Source of the DNA: Stichopus chloronotus
Lineage: Eukaryota; Echinodermata; Holothuroidea; Aspidochirotida; Stichopodidae
Direction: 5' to 3'
Length of the DNA stretch: 64,000 nucleotides
NCBI GenBank assembly: GCA_021234535.1
Contig: CM037837.1
Coordinates: 2,852,001 to 2,916,000 of the forward strand
The notes below the pieces were generated by a model, which did no database searches, was not told the origin of the DNA, and saw only the letters and a list, made by a program, of their open reading frames with translations. Both the position numbers and the translations under genes were made by a program. The number at the start of each line of letters is the position of its first letter. Positions within the stretch are counted from its first letter, which is position 1. Below are positions 36,111 to 47,007 of the stretch, one piece after another.

Positions 36111-37227
36111 TAAATTAAGTCATTTATGTGATATTACTTTAGTTACTGAATTGCCTAATTTTGAGACTTAACACTTGCTTATGCAGAACTGATAATATTC
36201 AGCAACATATAATTGAAAAATAGTTAGCCTATTGGACTTAGAGAAATGAGAACAGAATTACAAGATTCTGATGAAATAAAATAGGAACGACTGCAACTGG
36301 ATGGCGCCAAACTTTGGAAGGCCTGCAATTGGATGTCTTAAACTGCTCGGAAGGTAGAAATTTTTCATTAGATTGTAACTAGTATGAGTCCATGTCATTA
36401 ATTTGTAGTGTAGTTTTTTAGGTAGGCTACTGTGTACTGTTCAGTGACATACACGAAGCCTGCACGTACCGGTATTGGATGGTTACGTAATGTCGAAAGT
36501 TACGGCCTGAGACATTTTGATCTTTGTCGCAAATACATGTCCTATAAAAATCGTCTAAAGAGGTAAGATGTGGAAAATTTACCGATCATTTCTTTTGACG
36601 GTGTCTCAATGAAAGGAAGTTCAACGGCGCGCAGCTGATTCTTTTATCTCTACGGGCGATCAATATTGCGGCTCCCTGTGAACTTTGAAACAACACTGGA
36701 AACACATCGGACCGGCTAGGCTGAAGCTAGCTAGCTAGCGAACATGACTATTAAGCGGGAACAACAGTGGCCATCAGGGGCCGGCCAACAATAGGGCAAT
36801 GAATAACACGGACAGAGCTAGATACTAGAAAGCGCGCATTCTACTAAGGAATCCTATAATGACCGTTGTAAGAGGTGTTTGAGGAAAGGCACCACGGACA
36901 TTATGGTTTATTATTTTTTAATGGTTCATACTAACAGTAACGTGATGGTCGAATTTATGCCGGTCGAGTGCCAAGGATATTCTTTCAAAAAATCAGCACA
37001 TCAGGCAACCTGAATTTCAAAGTGATTTTGATAAACAAATCAATGTTGTAAATAAATATCGGGATAGAATTGTCGAATCCAAAACGCAGCACATATGTCA
37101 CTATATGGCAAGCAGTGCCGATTGAACGCCCATTTTAGCTAACGTATCAACGATGTAACTGAATAGTATTAAGATACTATACTAGTTGAATGTGGGTAAT
37201 ATTAAGTAATACAACCACGGGAGGGGC
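36111..37227. other. Intergenic, no recognised feature
   Basis: Contains a gctagctagctagc run near 36.73 kb. No gene or repeat family was identified. Confidence 0.5.
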
Positions 37228-37990
37228 AATTGTGAAGGAGAAAATTATTCAAAGTTAAAAACAGAATATTAGGCGAAATCTTGTAATTTTATCACTTCTT
37301 TCGGCTACAAATTAACATTGTACTTCAAGTATATAATGAGACATGTTGGATTTTCAACGCAACTGTTGGCTAACAAATCAACATATTAACGCAATCTAAT
37401 GGGGTGCTGGTTGTAGGTGGCACCACCCACTATCACCCCACAGGCGGTTATCAGGGGGAAATTGTCGAGGAGAAAGGTATTCAACCTCAAAGACAGTACA
37501 TAATGCGACGTACCTGATTTTCAACACAACTTTTGGCTTACAAAGCAACATTATAACGCAATATAATGGGGGGGGGGGGGGGAGGGGTGGTGGTTGTAGG
37601 GAACACCACCCAATATCACCCCATGGGGGTAACCTTGGGGAAAATTGTCTAGGAAATAGATATTTAACCTCAAAGTCATAACATAATGCGAAATATCTGA
37701 TTTCAACACATCTTTTGGCAACAAATCGACATTGTAACGCAATATCATAGGCCTAAGGGTGGCGATTGTAGGGGGCACCATTCACTATCACCACATAGGC
37801 AGTAATCTTGGGGAAAATTGTCGAGGAGAAACGCATTTAACCTCAAAGTCAGTACATGATGCGACATATCTGATTTTCAACTCTACGTTTGGCTAACAAA
37901 TCAACATTGTAACGCAATATAATGGGGGTGGTGGTTGTAGCTATAGGGGCACCACCCACTATCACCCCACATGCGGTAACGTGGTGTACA
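37228..37990. repeat. Satellite of ~175-230 bp, four units
   Basis: 'aattgtcgaggagaaa' or its variant starts units near 37228, 37461, 37642 and 37817. Each continues with 'cctcaaag.cagtacat', 'gattttcaacacaact', 'acaaatcaacattgtaacgcaatataatgg' (in part), a variable poly-G tract and 'caccacccactatcacccca'. The poly-G tract reaches about 17 G in the second unit. Confidence 0.9.
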
Positions 37991-38163
37991 ATTGTTGAGC
38001 ATAGTCGGCTTCTACCACCTGTGGATTGGTTAATGAAATTAATTTCAAGGACTCTGTCGAGTATAACGTCTAAGTGTGATAAAAATGTCTTTACGATTTA
38101 ACTTATGCTATCAGTTATTCAAAACATGACCAAGTAGAAGAGTAGACCAGAAAGCCAAAACGC

Positions 38164-39397
38164 TTTGTGATTCCTTGCTACATGGTTATATTAAAACAAA
38201 TATGAATTATTCACATGACAAGTATAAGATCAACTGCAAGAGTTGTTCTTGACGCACCACAAGCCTTTAACCCAAAATGACGTTTATTTTGGTGACCTGA
38301 AATGACCGTGACATTTGACGTCCACCAAAAGCAATAGGGATCACCTACCCAGTATGGCCAACCCAAACATCAAGTATGACATCAGTCAACATTACTCTTC
38401 TGGAGTTAATGTGTTAGCAAGGTTTGACCTCGGGTGACCTCAAAAGACCTTTGACCTCCACCACAAACTGCCTTTGACCTCCACCACAAACAAAAGGAGT
38501 CTTCTACTTAGTATATACAATCTACACATCAAGTAAGACATCAGTCAAGGTTAGACTCCTGGAGATATTGTGCTCACACATTTTTACAGTTTGACCTCTG
38601 GTGACCTCAAATGACCCTTGAGCTCGACCAAAACAATAGAGATCTTCTGCTCATTATTACCAACCCACAGACCAAGTATTACATCAGTCATGGTTTACTA
38701 TTCTGGAAATATTGTTTTCAAGGTTTTCACAGTTTGACCTTTGGTGACCTCAAATGACCTTTGACTCCCACCAAAATCGAAAGGAGTATTCTACTGACTA
38801 TATACAATCCACACCAAGTATGACATCAGTCACTGTTACTCTTCTGGAGATACTGTGTTTAAAAGGTTTTCACGATTTGACCTCTGATGACCTCAAATGA
38901 TCTTTGATCTCTACCAAACACAAAAGGAATTATCTACGCAATATGAACAACCCACACACTAAGTATGACATCAGTCACAGTTACTGTTTTTTTAGATACT
39001 GTGTCTAAAAGGTTTTTACAGTTTGACCTCTGGTGACCTCAAATGACCTTTGACCTCCACCAAAAACAATAGGGATATCTACTTAATATGAACGACCCAC
39101 ACACCAAGTATGACATCAGTCACAGTTACCCTTCTGGAGATAATGTGTTTACAAGTTTTTCACATTTTGACCTCTGGTGACCTCAAATGACCTTTGACCT
39201 CCACCAAAAAACAATAGGGATCATCTACTTACTATGACCAACCCACACAGCAAGTATGAGATCAGTCATGGTTATCCGTCTTGAGATATCGTGTTTACAA
39301 CAAGCGTCACACACGCACTCACGCACACACACACGCACACACACACACGACATCAGGACTGCATAGATTCCTTTTGCCTGCTTCAAGGAATCAAAAA
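38164..39397 (-). mobile_element. Non-autonomous element carrying a seven-unit ~145 bp AGGTCA array
   Basis: The left end TTTGTGATTCCTTG and the right end CAAGGAATCAAAAA are inverted copies. Inside, 'caagtatgacatcagtca' recurs seven times (38.37-39.25 kb) at 137-155 bp spacing. Each unit also has 'caaatgacctttgacctccacc', 'ttctggagata' and 'tgtttacaaggttttcaca' (with variants). A CA-rich stretch and 'ctgcatagattcctt' precede the right terminus. Units read as AGGTCAAAGGTCA on the minus strand. No transposase ORF. The family recurs at 28-29, 51.9-52.3, 9.2-9.6 and 17.8-18.6 kb. Confidence 0.75.
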
Positions 39398-40334
39398 GGG
39401 AGGGCTGTATGAAAAAAGGCAATCTCAAGGTAACGGAAGGTGACTCAATTGAGTCTTTGCTGATTGAAATTACACAACACCTTCCCCTCCTTTCCATCAA
39501 CTAATTGCCAGCCAATGTTCTATGTGTGCAACATTGACTGAGGGATTTGTTCCCGACCTGCACAACAGTCCTGTAATGATTTCTTGTACAGAAATAACAA
39601 CCCCCCTCACAGTGCCAACGTGACGTAATGCAGTTACACTGTTACAAATGCAAACGGCACTGCAAAACATGTTCGTTACATTATTTTAAGAAACGTTAGT
39701 GTATCCATCCAACATCTCATGCTGACGAGGACGTTTGCGAATCCGCATTGACAAGAAAGGGTATTCAAAAGTATCGTGTTTGCTTCGCTAGAACTTTTAA
39801 TGGAACCGCCTTCATCATCGTCTACTCATTCACCCAACGTAGTGGACGAGCGATTTCGTTCAGCCACTCACTACGAAAACCTTCTAGGTCGGCAGCCAGA
39901 TTACACGATCAACCAGATATTTGGCCAGCTGCACTATTGGTGACTTACACTTCTGTTTTACAGTGCTGCGGTATTGTGCCGCCAGTTGGACACATTCTGT
40001 GAAGGCACAGCTTTCATTGCAGGTATTCTAAGCATATACATAAATACATGGGAGTCTTCTTTGAACGCGCAAAGTAATGCTAATATGTGAAAAAATAAAC
40101 ATATAAGAGACGCTGGCGTAGCCATTATTAATCCAATTGGCAAATTGTATGATCGACAAGTCGGAGGAGCACAATCAAGGGTTGTGACCAAGCGCGACGA
40201 AGCAAAATAGGATGAGACCCGACAGGAGTAAGCGGAGCGTCACCATCTGTTATCGTACAAGAGCGTACAAGGAAACTTTCCGTTTGCAGCCAATGGCCGG
40301 AAATCAATGGCCGCATCCCTGATGACCGGAAACG
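39398..40334. other. Intergenic, no recognised feature
   Basis: Somewhat higher GC than its surroundings near 39.8-40.3 kb. The ORFs of 62-84 codons on both strands overlap and are not recognisable. No gene call. Confidence 0.45.
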
Positions 40335-40520
40335 GCACTCCCTGGTATTTGAAGCTGCGTGAAGGCAGCCTTAACTGTAAGATTGATCTCGCGTCAATTT
40401 TCAATCATTTAGAACGAAATCTGTGAAAAATCATATTCCATATCAGATTGGGTGAGATGATACAAGAATCAAAATCAACCATGCATCATCTTTTATGTAT
40501 TCTTGGAGCACTTGGCAAAC
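40335..40520 (+). repeat. Diverged copy of the left-end dispersed family
   Basis: 'tatttgaagctgcgtg', 'gagatgatacaagaatca', 'catgcatcatcttttat' and 'gcacttggcaaac' follow the order seen in the units at 1-1160. Confidence 0.6.
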
Positions 40521-40799
40521 CCACGCCATCAATGTCTATCTGGCAGGTAAACATCGATAATCTTCGACCAATCAACATTTCGTGTTCAAGCAGTGTGGGA
40601 GGTATAAAAGTTATACTCATGAATATTATCTTGCGAACTTCAACATCAGAATAATTCAAACTAGTTAACGGCTTTTTACTCTCTACTGGGGCACTTTCTA
40701 ACGGAATTTGTCATTGGCAGAGCATTCTCACCACATTCTAACCAAATACGCAAAATACCAAATAGATATGCTTCTACACAAATTCTAGTTATATATTTA

Positions 40800-41350
40800 T
40801 ATCAATGAATCATCAAGTTTAGCAAAGTACATGTAGCCAATATGTTCACCGAAGTTTTGACTTGTAGAATGGCTTCTATGAAATCGAGCAAAAACATGTC
40901 TGCCTAATTTATTGTATTCAGTGTGAAATGGTCACAGAAAAATTAAGCAGGAAATATATAGCAAAATAGTTGGGTGGTAAAATGGTCACTTCAAAATATA
41001 GCAGAACACATTTAGCCATTTCATGGTATTGCAAAATAGTCACCCTAACATTTTAGCATTAAATTTCTACTAAAATAATTCATTACTTAAATGGTTACGA
41101 TTATTTCTAGAAGAGTATATCTAGCTAATTTATTGCATTGTAACTGGTTACCTTAAAATCTAGCAGAAAATATCTAGCAAGATAATTGGCTTGCGAAATG
41201 GTTACTACAAAATCTAGCGGACTATGCTCAACCAATTTATTGTATTAAAAAATGGTTACACTAAACTCTAGTCGAAAGAATCTACCAAAGGTTTGACTTG
41301 TAAAATGATTACTCTAAACCCAGCATGAAAATCTAGCGAATTGTTTGACA
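40800..41350. repeat. Degenerate 'tctagcagaaaatatctagcaaaat' array, block 1
   Basis: Roughly 60-65 bp units built from 'aaaatctagcagaa', 'atctagc', 'aatttattgta' and 'gtgaaatggtta'. Block 2 at 42.96-43.26 kb starts with the same leader ('atgtagc.aat', 'ttttgacttgtagaatggct'), so the two blocks are related copies. Confidence 0.75.
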
Positions 41351-42093
41351 TGTGGAGTGGTCTGAAATTAGCTGAGAGTTTCTGTTGAACTTTTCATTCC
41401 AATTTATAACACTGTGAACTGGTATCACGAAAATTTAGGGTAAAAGGACAGGCAAAGTATTTGATCAGATCATATTTAGTGGAAACATACATATCATGCT
41501 AAGTCAAACTGCACGCAGAACACGGACACTCTATCAGACAAAGTGCTGATGAATCAGACTCAACTTTGCCGCTTACATCAAGATCATAGAATAAGGCGGG
41601 AAGTTTAAAAGGCGGCTACCAGCGAGTTTCAAAGATACCTAAATAATTACAGAGATGTGACGGATAAAGAGATATCAGTGGTTCAGTATTTCTAGGAGAG
41701 AAGTATAAAGTCTTGACATAATTTCAAACTACATGATCAAAGGAAATTGTGATTGGCCACAAACATTCTTTTTTTCTGGCAAGGAGAAACGTTTTGTCAG
41801 TTTTTGATTGATTACTTGGTGAATTCTACAGTGCGATTTTAGGGATTTAACTTTTATTTAATTGGACACAGCCTACTTATTATCACATATTTATGAATAA
41901 AATAATTAACCAGGATTTTCTATGCAGTATGCAAATGAGTAAACTAAATTGTAGATGTTTAAGTTCTTAACTTCTAAATTCCTTGTACTGTGGTAGATGA
42001 AAAAACTAACAGTATCACATTGAGCACTGTACATTTTTTGGTGAGTGCCGATATCATGCATTTACCCCCGTCTAGCAAACTTATTCTTATTAA
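41351..42093. other. Intergenic, no recognised feature
   Basis: AT-rich, no supported gene. Confidence 0.5.
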
Positions 42094-42718
42094 AGGGGAA
42101 ATCAGGGTTTGACTGAGAAAATTCACCTTTAGTTGATTTTTCTTTCTAAACTGTTTGTTCACCGAAATATAGAGACGTTGGGTGGTTGTTTGAAGGTAGA
42201 AGAAACGGTACTTATTGCGTTAATTACTGTTGAGTGAGAACTCTTAATATTTGTCGGGTACAAAAAATAAACGTTCATGTACAAGATAAGACAGCTTCCT
42301 CTATACGATGACCAATCACAGCGTAAGACTGAGATGACGTTATATCATGAATACACATAACCGAATGTTTACGGTTCTCATGCTGTACGTCTTCGCGAAT
42401 GGAAATTACTCGTATGTGCAAACCATACAGCTGTTCACTCACGCCGTGTCTTCGTTTGATGTTTTGTTTACTGTACGAAATAGGATGCCCCACCTCCTCA
42501 TACCTTGAAAAGGCGATAGTATTGAATATTCATAGGGTTATGGATGTTAAAAACTTTCGGAATTCTTCAACGATTTTTTGCGAATTTGACTCGTTTTTCG
42601 AAATTGTCCACATGTTTTGAGATAATCTTGATCATATTTGTTAGTTATAACTCATTGTACGATACCGGTGGCGAATTGTAGTGAAATAAATTGTGAAAAT
42701 AAACCCTGATTTCCCCCT
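42094..42718. mobile_element. TTAA-type MITE, family A, copy 1 (625 bp)
   Basis: The terminal inverted repeat AGGGGAAATCAGGGTTT at the left pairs with AAACCCTGATTTCCCCC at the right. The element is bordered by TTAA on both sides (42090-42093 and 42719-42722). It is closely similar throughout to 63213-63834. It encodes no transposase. TTAA duplication suggests mobilisation by a piggyBac-type enzyme; the termini do not start with the common CCC, so the superfamily is tentative. Confidence 0.9.
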
Positions 42719-42959
42719 TTAAGTCATATGCCCAGAACTCTGTGTGTGCATGCGTACATCATCCTTTTCATTATCTTTTTAAAACTTTTGGCTATGATTC
42801 TGCAAATTTTGGAAGCTCTTAAATGCAATATCTTGCATGTTTACGACAATCAGCACATATATCCCTATACACAGATGTGTAGAAATATCATTAACTCCGA
42901 AAGCTTCAATAAACCACACCAAAGACTAAACAGTCAAATGTGGCAAATCAATTATCCTA

Positions 42960-43260
42960 AGAATAGTTTATTCATCAAATTTAACAAAGTGCATGTAGCT
43001 AATGTATTTTACCGATATTTTGACTTGTAGAATGGCTTCTATGAAATCAGTCAAAAAACTTCTCCCCAAATTATTGAATGAAGTGTGAAGTGGTCACACT
43101 AAAATTAAGCAAGAAATATCTAGCAAAATAACTTACTTGTGAAATAGTTACAATTATTTCTAACAGAATATACCTAGCTAATTTATTGCATTGTTAAATC
43201 ACCATAAAATCTAGCAGAAAATATCTAGCAAAATAATTGGCTTGTGAAATTTATCGAGTA
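42960..43260. repeat. Degenerate 'tctagcaaaataat' array, block 2
   Basis: Same repeat as 40.80-41.35 kb in the same orientation, with the leader 'gacttgtagaatggcttct' conserved. Fewer units. Confidence 0.75.
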
Positions 43261-43565
43261 TCTCGTCAAAATGCAAAATTTGGAATATTGTCATTTCGGC
43301 TCGTTAGAACTTGGCAAAATAAGAATTTTTCGATATTTTTCAGTTTGGAACGAGTTGTTCAATCTCGGCAAAATGTCATTTTTCACACTTTCGCCCTTTT
43401 AACGAGATGTCCAACCTCGACAAAGTGACAATAGGTTTGCTACTTTAATGAGATGTTTCAGCCCGACAAAATGACAATTATCCATTTTGGCAAGTTTATC
43501 AAATCACCAAATCCCAGACTTTTGTCACTTTGACAAGTTCATTTAAGTCATCAAAATTCAAAATA
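43261..43565. repeat. Degenerate 'ctcgacaaaatgacaat' repeat
   Basis: Motifs 'aacgagatgt', 'cctcgacaaa.tgacaat' and 'ttttggcaagtt' recur every ~50-60 bp with much divergence. It directly follows block 2 of the tctagca array. Confidence 0.55.
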
Positions 43566-45938
43566 TCAACTTTAAAAATTATAATTTTACCAACCACCTA
43601 TGGCCATTATTCCATTCAAACTAGAAATTGCGTCCAACATTGGTTTAGCATTTCAACATTCTGAAATAGTACATCCAAGGAAACACATAATCTAATGTAT
43701 AAATATATCTTAGTGGTCAACTTTGTTTGTTGGTGGTGAAGCACGGACAACAAAGTAAACTTTGAAATGCTCCGAAGCAACAGATTAAAAAAATTAAGTC
43801 ACTTAAGGAACTTATCTCAGTGACAGCTTCAACATTATATTACATAAAAAATGTTTTACATGAATTCAAGCTGAAAACAAAGAAAATAAAGAGACTCAAT
43901 GTAACAAAATGATTGATATTAATATTCCGAAATACTTTTGCTCTCACATTTTTTCGCTTATAATTCAAATTAGTGTGTACAAAATTTAATCACCAACATT
44001 ACAAAAAAGAATTACCATTTCTTTTCAATCAATAGTCTCTTTCTTCAACAGAAAAGAAGGCTTAGAATTAGTGGTTAAGCATTCCTACTTTACACACTCT
44101 ATGCATTTTGTCAATAAATTAAAAATCCTTACAATTTTTGATATCTTTAAGTATCAACTAGAAATTTCAATGTTTAAATGGCAAGGAAATTTAATAACTC
44201 GTAATTATTCAAATTTGTTTACATTTACTGATAGTATGTACAAATATCTTGAAATAAATAACTCTATATGAACCACACACTCACTTCTATATGGCTATAT
44301 CTACTCTACTTTTCCATGGAGTCCCAGAAAGATGGAGACTTTAGTCATTGCAGAGCTTCAGATTCTTCTGCCAAAGTGCAAGAACTGTCTATTCAAAGAC
44401 AATGAGTGCGCACAACTGAGTGTCATGGTTGCAAATTACCTCTGGACACCTCATCATATTGTGAATGATTTCATTCTTTACAGAGACAAAACCACTGGGA
44501 AAAACGAAAATAATTTCCAAAAGATTTCAAACAACTACTTACATAACTTGACAAAAGAGAGAGAGAAAAATATATGAATTACAGCTGAAAAGTCATGAGC
44601 CTCATCATGTCCCAACAAGCATGACATTATGTCAAGGGCAGATACAGGGAGAGGGGTGATTAACATCCATTCATAAAATTAAAAAAAAAAATTGTCAATT
44701 CAATGGCATTAAATTATATACTCTGAAAGGTAAGATGGAAAACTTGAGAAAAACATAAAGGAAACCTTAAAGAACTGCTTGCACTTTCTCCTAACACCCT
44801 GCAGCACTTCTCTTACATCATGTGGGGCCTCCAATGGGACACAGCACAACAGTCACCCATCTCTTCCCCCCCCCCCCCCGGGTACCTTCACAAATTCCTG
44901 AATGCCTACATCCCTTCATTCAACAAAATCACGATGAAATTGAAACTGAGAGTTCAGTGATTTTCCAGATTGGGAATCCTGCCGTAATCCCAGCTCAAAA
45001 TTACAGGAAAAGTACCCCCCATGCAGACAGTCCTCTACAGAACAATAACTACCCATTCCGTAAAAAATCACGAAGAACCGAAGTCGCTGAAAATTCTGTT
45101 TTCTCATTAAATTGTCAGGACACCCCATCTTTTCAATTACACATTTTAATAGCCTACAGGCATGGCAACTTACATCTCTCTGCAATTGCATCAACTACAG
45201 TTCAAGAGAACTTGAGCATTTAATGTCTATTTCATTGACTAAGTTATTATTTGCTGCCTGAATGGGATAGAATACCACAACTATGTTTATTTCTAGTGTG
45301 GTATGAAAATCAGGAGATTAGCAGCATTGATTCAGCATGAGTGTTTATGTGCAGTAATTTAGTACTCTCCTTGCAAACCCAAGGTGTCTTAACCAAACTA
45401 AAATTATCGAGCAGAAACATATTATGTGCACACAGAAGGAGCAAAAGTAAAATGAAAGCCTAAGCATATAACAAAATGCATGCAAAGTACATACTATTTC
45501 TTTTCAGAATGAAAACAATACACGGGTCCTAGTCAGCTGTTTCCTCAATCCGAGAAAATTGTTGTTATCAAAGCCAAAGGCGCACTTGCTATACGTAGAC
45601 TGCCAGGAATGTTAGTGGTCTCGGAAAAGGTCATACTAATTAAGCTGGAATATGTTGAGGTAGTCTACCTTGTATGTTGGCCTGTGTGCAACACACTTCT
45701 GAGGTTGATGGGTACTTTTGGACTTTTGTTTGTATCCAATAGTGTAGATTATTCCTGGATTACTTCCGAAAACATTTGAAACTAGGTGGTGACTTTTTTC
45801 GTAGGGCATTTTGTTCCCAAACAGCGCACACTAAGTTTCAAGTCAAGAGTTCTAAGTTTTTTTAAAGAGCAGAAGTTTCCTCATGGTGAACCCTCATTAA
45901 TGTGTATCAGAAGACTTAATGTTGTTTCCATTCTCTTC
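43566..45938. other. Intergenic, no recognised feature
   Basis: ORFs at 44332-44577 (81 aa) and 44822-45223 (133 aa, spanning a poly-C tract) show no recognisable domain and are probably chance. The right end is the 3' flank of the minus-strand LRR gene. Confidence 0.45.
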
Positions 45939-45944
45939 TTTATT
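45939..45944 (-). terminator. Polyadenylation signal AATAAA (minus strand)
   Basis: TTTATT on the + strand, 22 nt beyond the stop codon of the LRR gene. If used, the 3'UTR would be unusually short; distal signals may be used instead. Confidence 0.35.
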
Positions 45945-45965
45945 ACTGTGGTCACAAGTATGAGA

Positions 45966-46922
45966 CTAAAATAGGACAGGTACTAGAACAGCTAAAATGA
46001 TCAGTGCCACTTCACCTGCAAGTGACACACCACTCGCTGCATCTTTCTGGAGTGGATATACTATCATACCTAGTGATCCATCCTCATTCACACAGGAGAC
46101 ATTCCCAGCTACACTAATAGACGGATCAAACTCAACCTTGTTGTCTTGGCAACTTATAGTTTCGGTGTTGCCTGTTATATTTATGACAGTTTTAGTGCCA
46201 CTTGCATGATAGATTGTGACATCACTGTCCTTGATTGTTACGTTGAAAAAACGGTCAGGTTTTTTGCTGTAATACTCGAAATTCAGATCTACCAGCTTGT
46301 TATTGCTCAAATCTACAGAAGATAAGGTCCTATTCTGTTCCATATTTATTGGGGGGATCTTTGTGATGTTGTTATTGGAAAAGTCAGCTTCTTTCAAGTT
46401 TGGGAATGCTGAAAGGAGGCCAGAAATGTCTGAGATGGGATTGTCCTTCACAATTATCTTTGTGATGGATTCATATATTTGACTATTAACATCCAGTTTG
46501 TCAATACTGGTTTGGGTCACACGTACGTGAAACAAATTGTTTAGATGAGAACCCCATGGGAAATGGGTGATGTTGGGACCAGTAAAGTACATTTCATGCA
46601 AATCCCTACAATTTTGCAGGTTTTGCACCCAACTTACTTGCTCATCTGTGGTCAGCTTAAAACATCCGACACCTATACATTCCTCTTTACAACTGGCTGA
46701 CGTACCTTTGTCTCTCAATACATAGCAGGTACCATTTCGCTCAATGCAATGCGATGCATTTGACATTGTGAGCAAGTGAAACAGGACAGAGAAAACAAAC
46801 GCCCACTTATAAATAGTGCTAATACGAAAAGGGAAATCAAACTGCAACAAGAATTGAAAAGTCCTGGATGGAGAAAAAGGCTCCTCTCTGGTTTTCACAT
46901 CTTTTATTTGATGAGATTTCAT
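45966..46922 (-). CDS. Secreted leucine-rich-repeat protein, probably GPI-anchored
   Basis: 318 codons as an open frame. A hydrophobic segment at 37-53 (WAFVFSVLFHLL core) is followed by a Cys-rich stretch (C59, C66, C78, C82, C87), as in an LRR N-cap. Two clear repeats are seen at about 176-192 (LKEADFSNNNITKI) and 200-213 (LSSVDLSNNKLVDL), with weaker ones before them. There are at least seven N-glycosylation sequons (N63, N117, N185, N197, N227, N248, N274). C258 and C277 could pair in a C-cap. The C-terminus 'DAASGVS' then a hydrophobic run to the last residue with no basic anchor fits a GPI signal. The start is uncertain: 36 residues before the hydrophobic core is long, and an acceptor-like tract (ttcttgttgcag on the minus strand) would start an exon at 46841, leaving residues 1-27 non-coding. 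No family-specific name is justified; a surface adhesion or receptor role is inference. Confidence 0.75.
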   Translation of the reverse strand: MKSHQIKDVKTREEPFSPSRTFQFLLQFDFPFRISTIYKWAFVFSVLFHLLTMSNASHCIERNGTCYVLRDKGTSASCKEECIGVGCFKLTTDEQVSWVQNLQNCRDLHEMYFTGPNITHFPWGSHLNNLFHVRVTQTSIDKLDVNSQIYESITKIIVKDNPISDISGLLSAFPNLKEADFSNNNITKIPPINMEQNRTLSSVDLSNNKLVDLNFEYYSKKPDRFFNVTIKDSDVTIYHASGTKTVINITGNTETISCQDNKVEFDPSISVAGNVSCVNEDGSLGMIVYPLQKDAASGVSLAGEVALIILAVLVPVLF

Positions 46923-46985
46923 CTTGCGCTCTTGACTGGGTGTTGGTTTGCTCTCTTGACTGGGTGCTCGTTTGCTCTCTGAAAC
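46920..46985 (-). repeat. 24 bp direct repeat just upstream of the LRR reading frame
   Basis: 'gctctcttgactgggtg' occurs two to three times in 24 bp steps on the + strand. It lies in the presumed 5' leader or intron of the minus-strand LRR gene, and also makes a spurious open frame (46837-47052) with a repeated REQT-type peptide. Confidence 0.8.
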
Positions 46986-47007
46986 TAAAGGAGACAGCCA
47001 CTATTAA

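Noticed and set aside
38164..39397. Helitron identity for the AGGTCA-repeat element because of its 3' hairpin
   Set aside because: The element has inverted terminal matches and does not end in the CTRR expected of Helitrons, so the class was left open.
44822..45223. 133-codon + strand ORF
   Set aside because: Runs across a poly-C tract, overlaps an antisense ORF of 92 codons and shows no family features.
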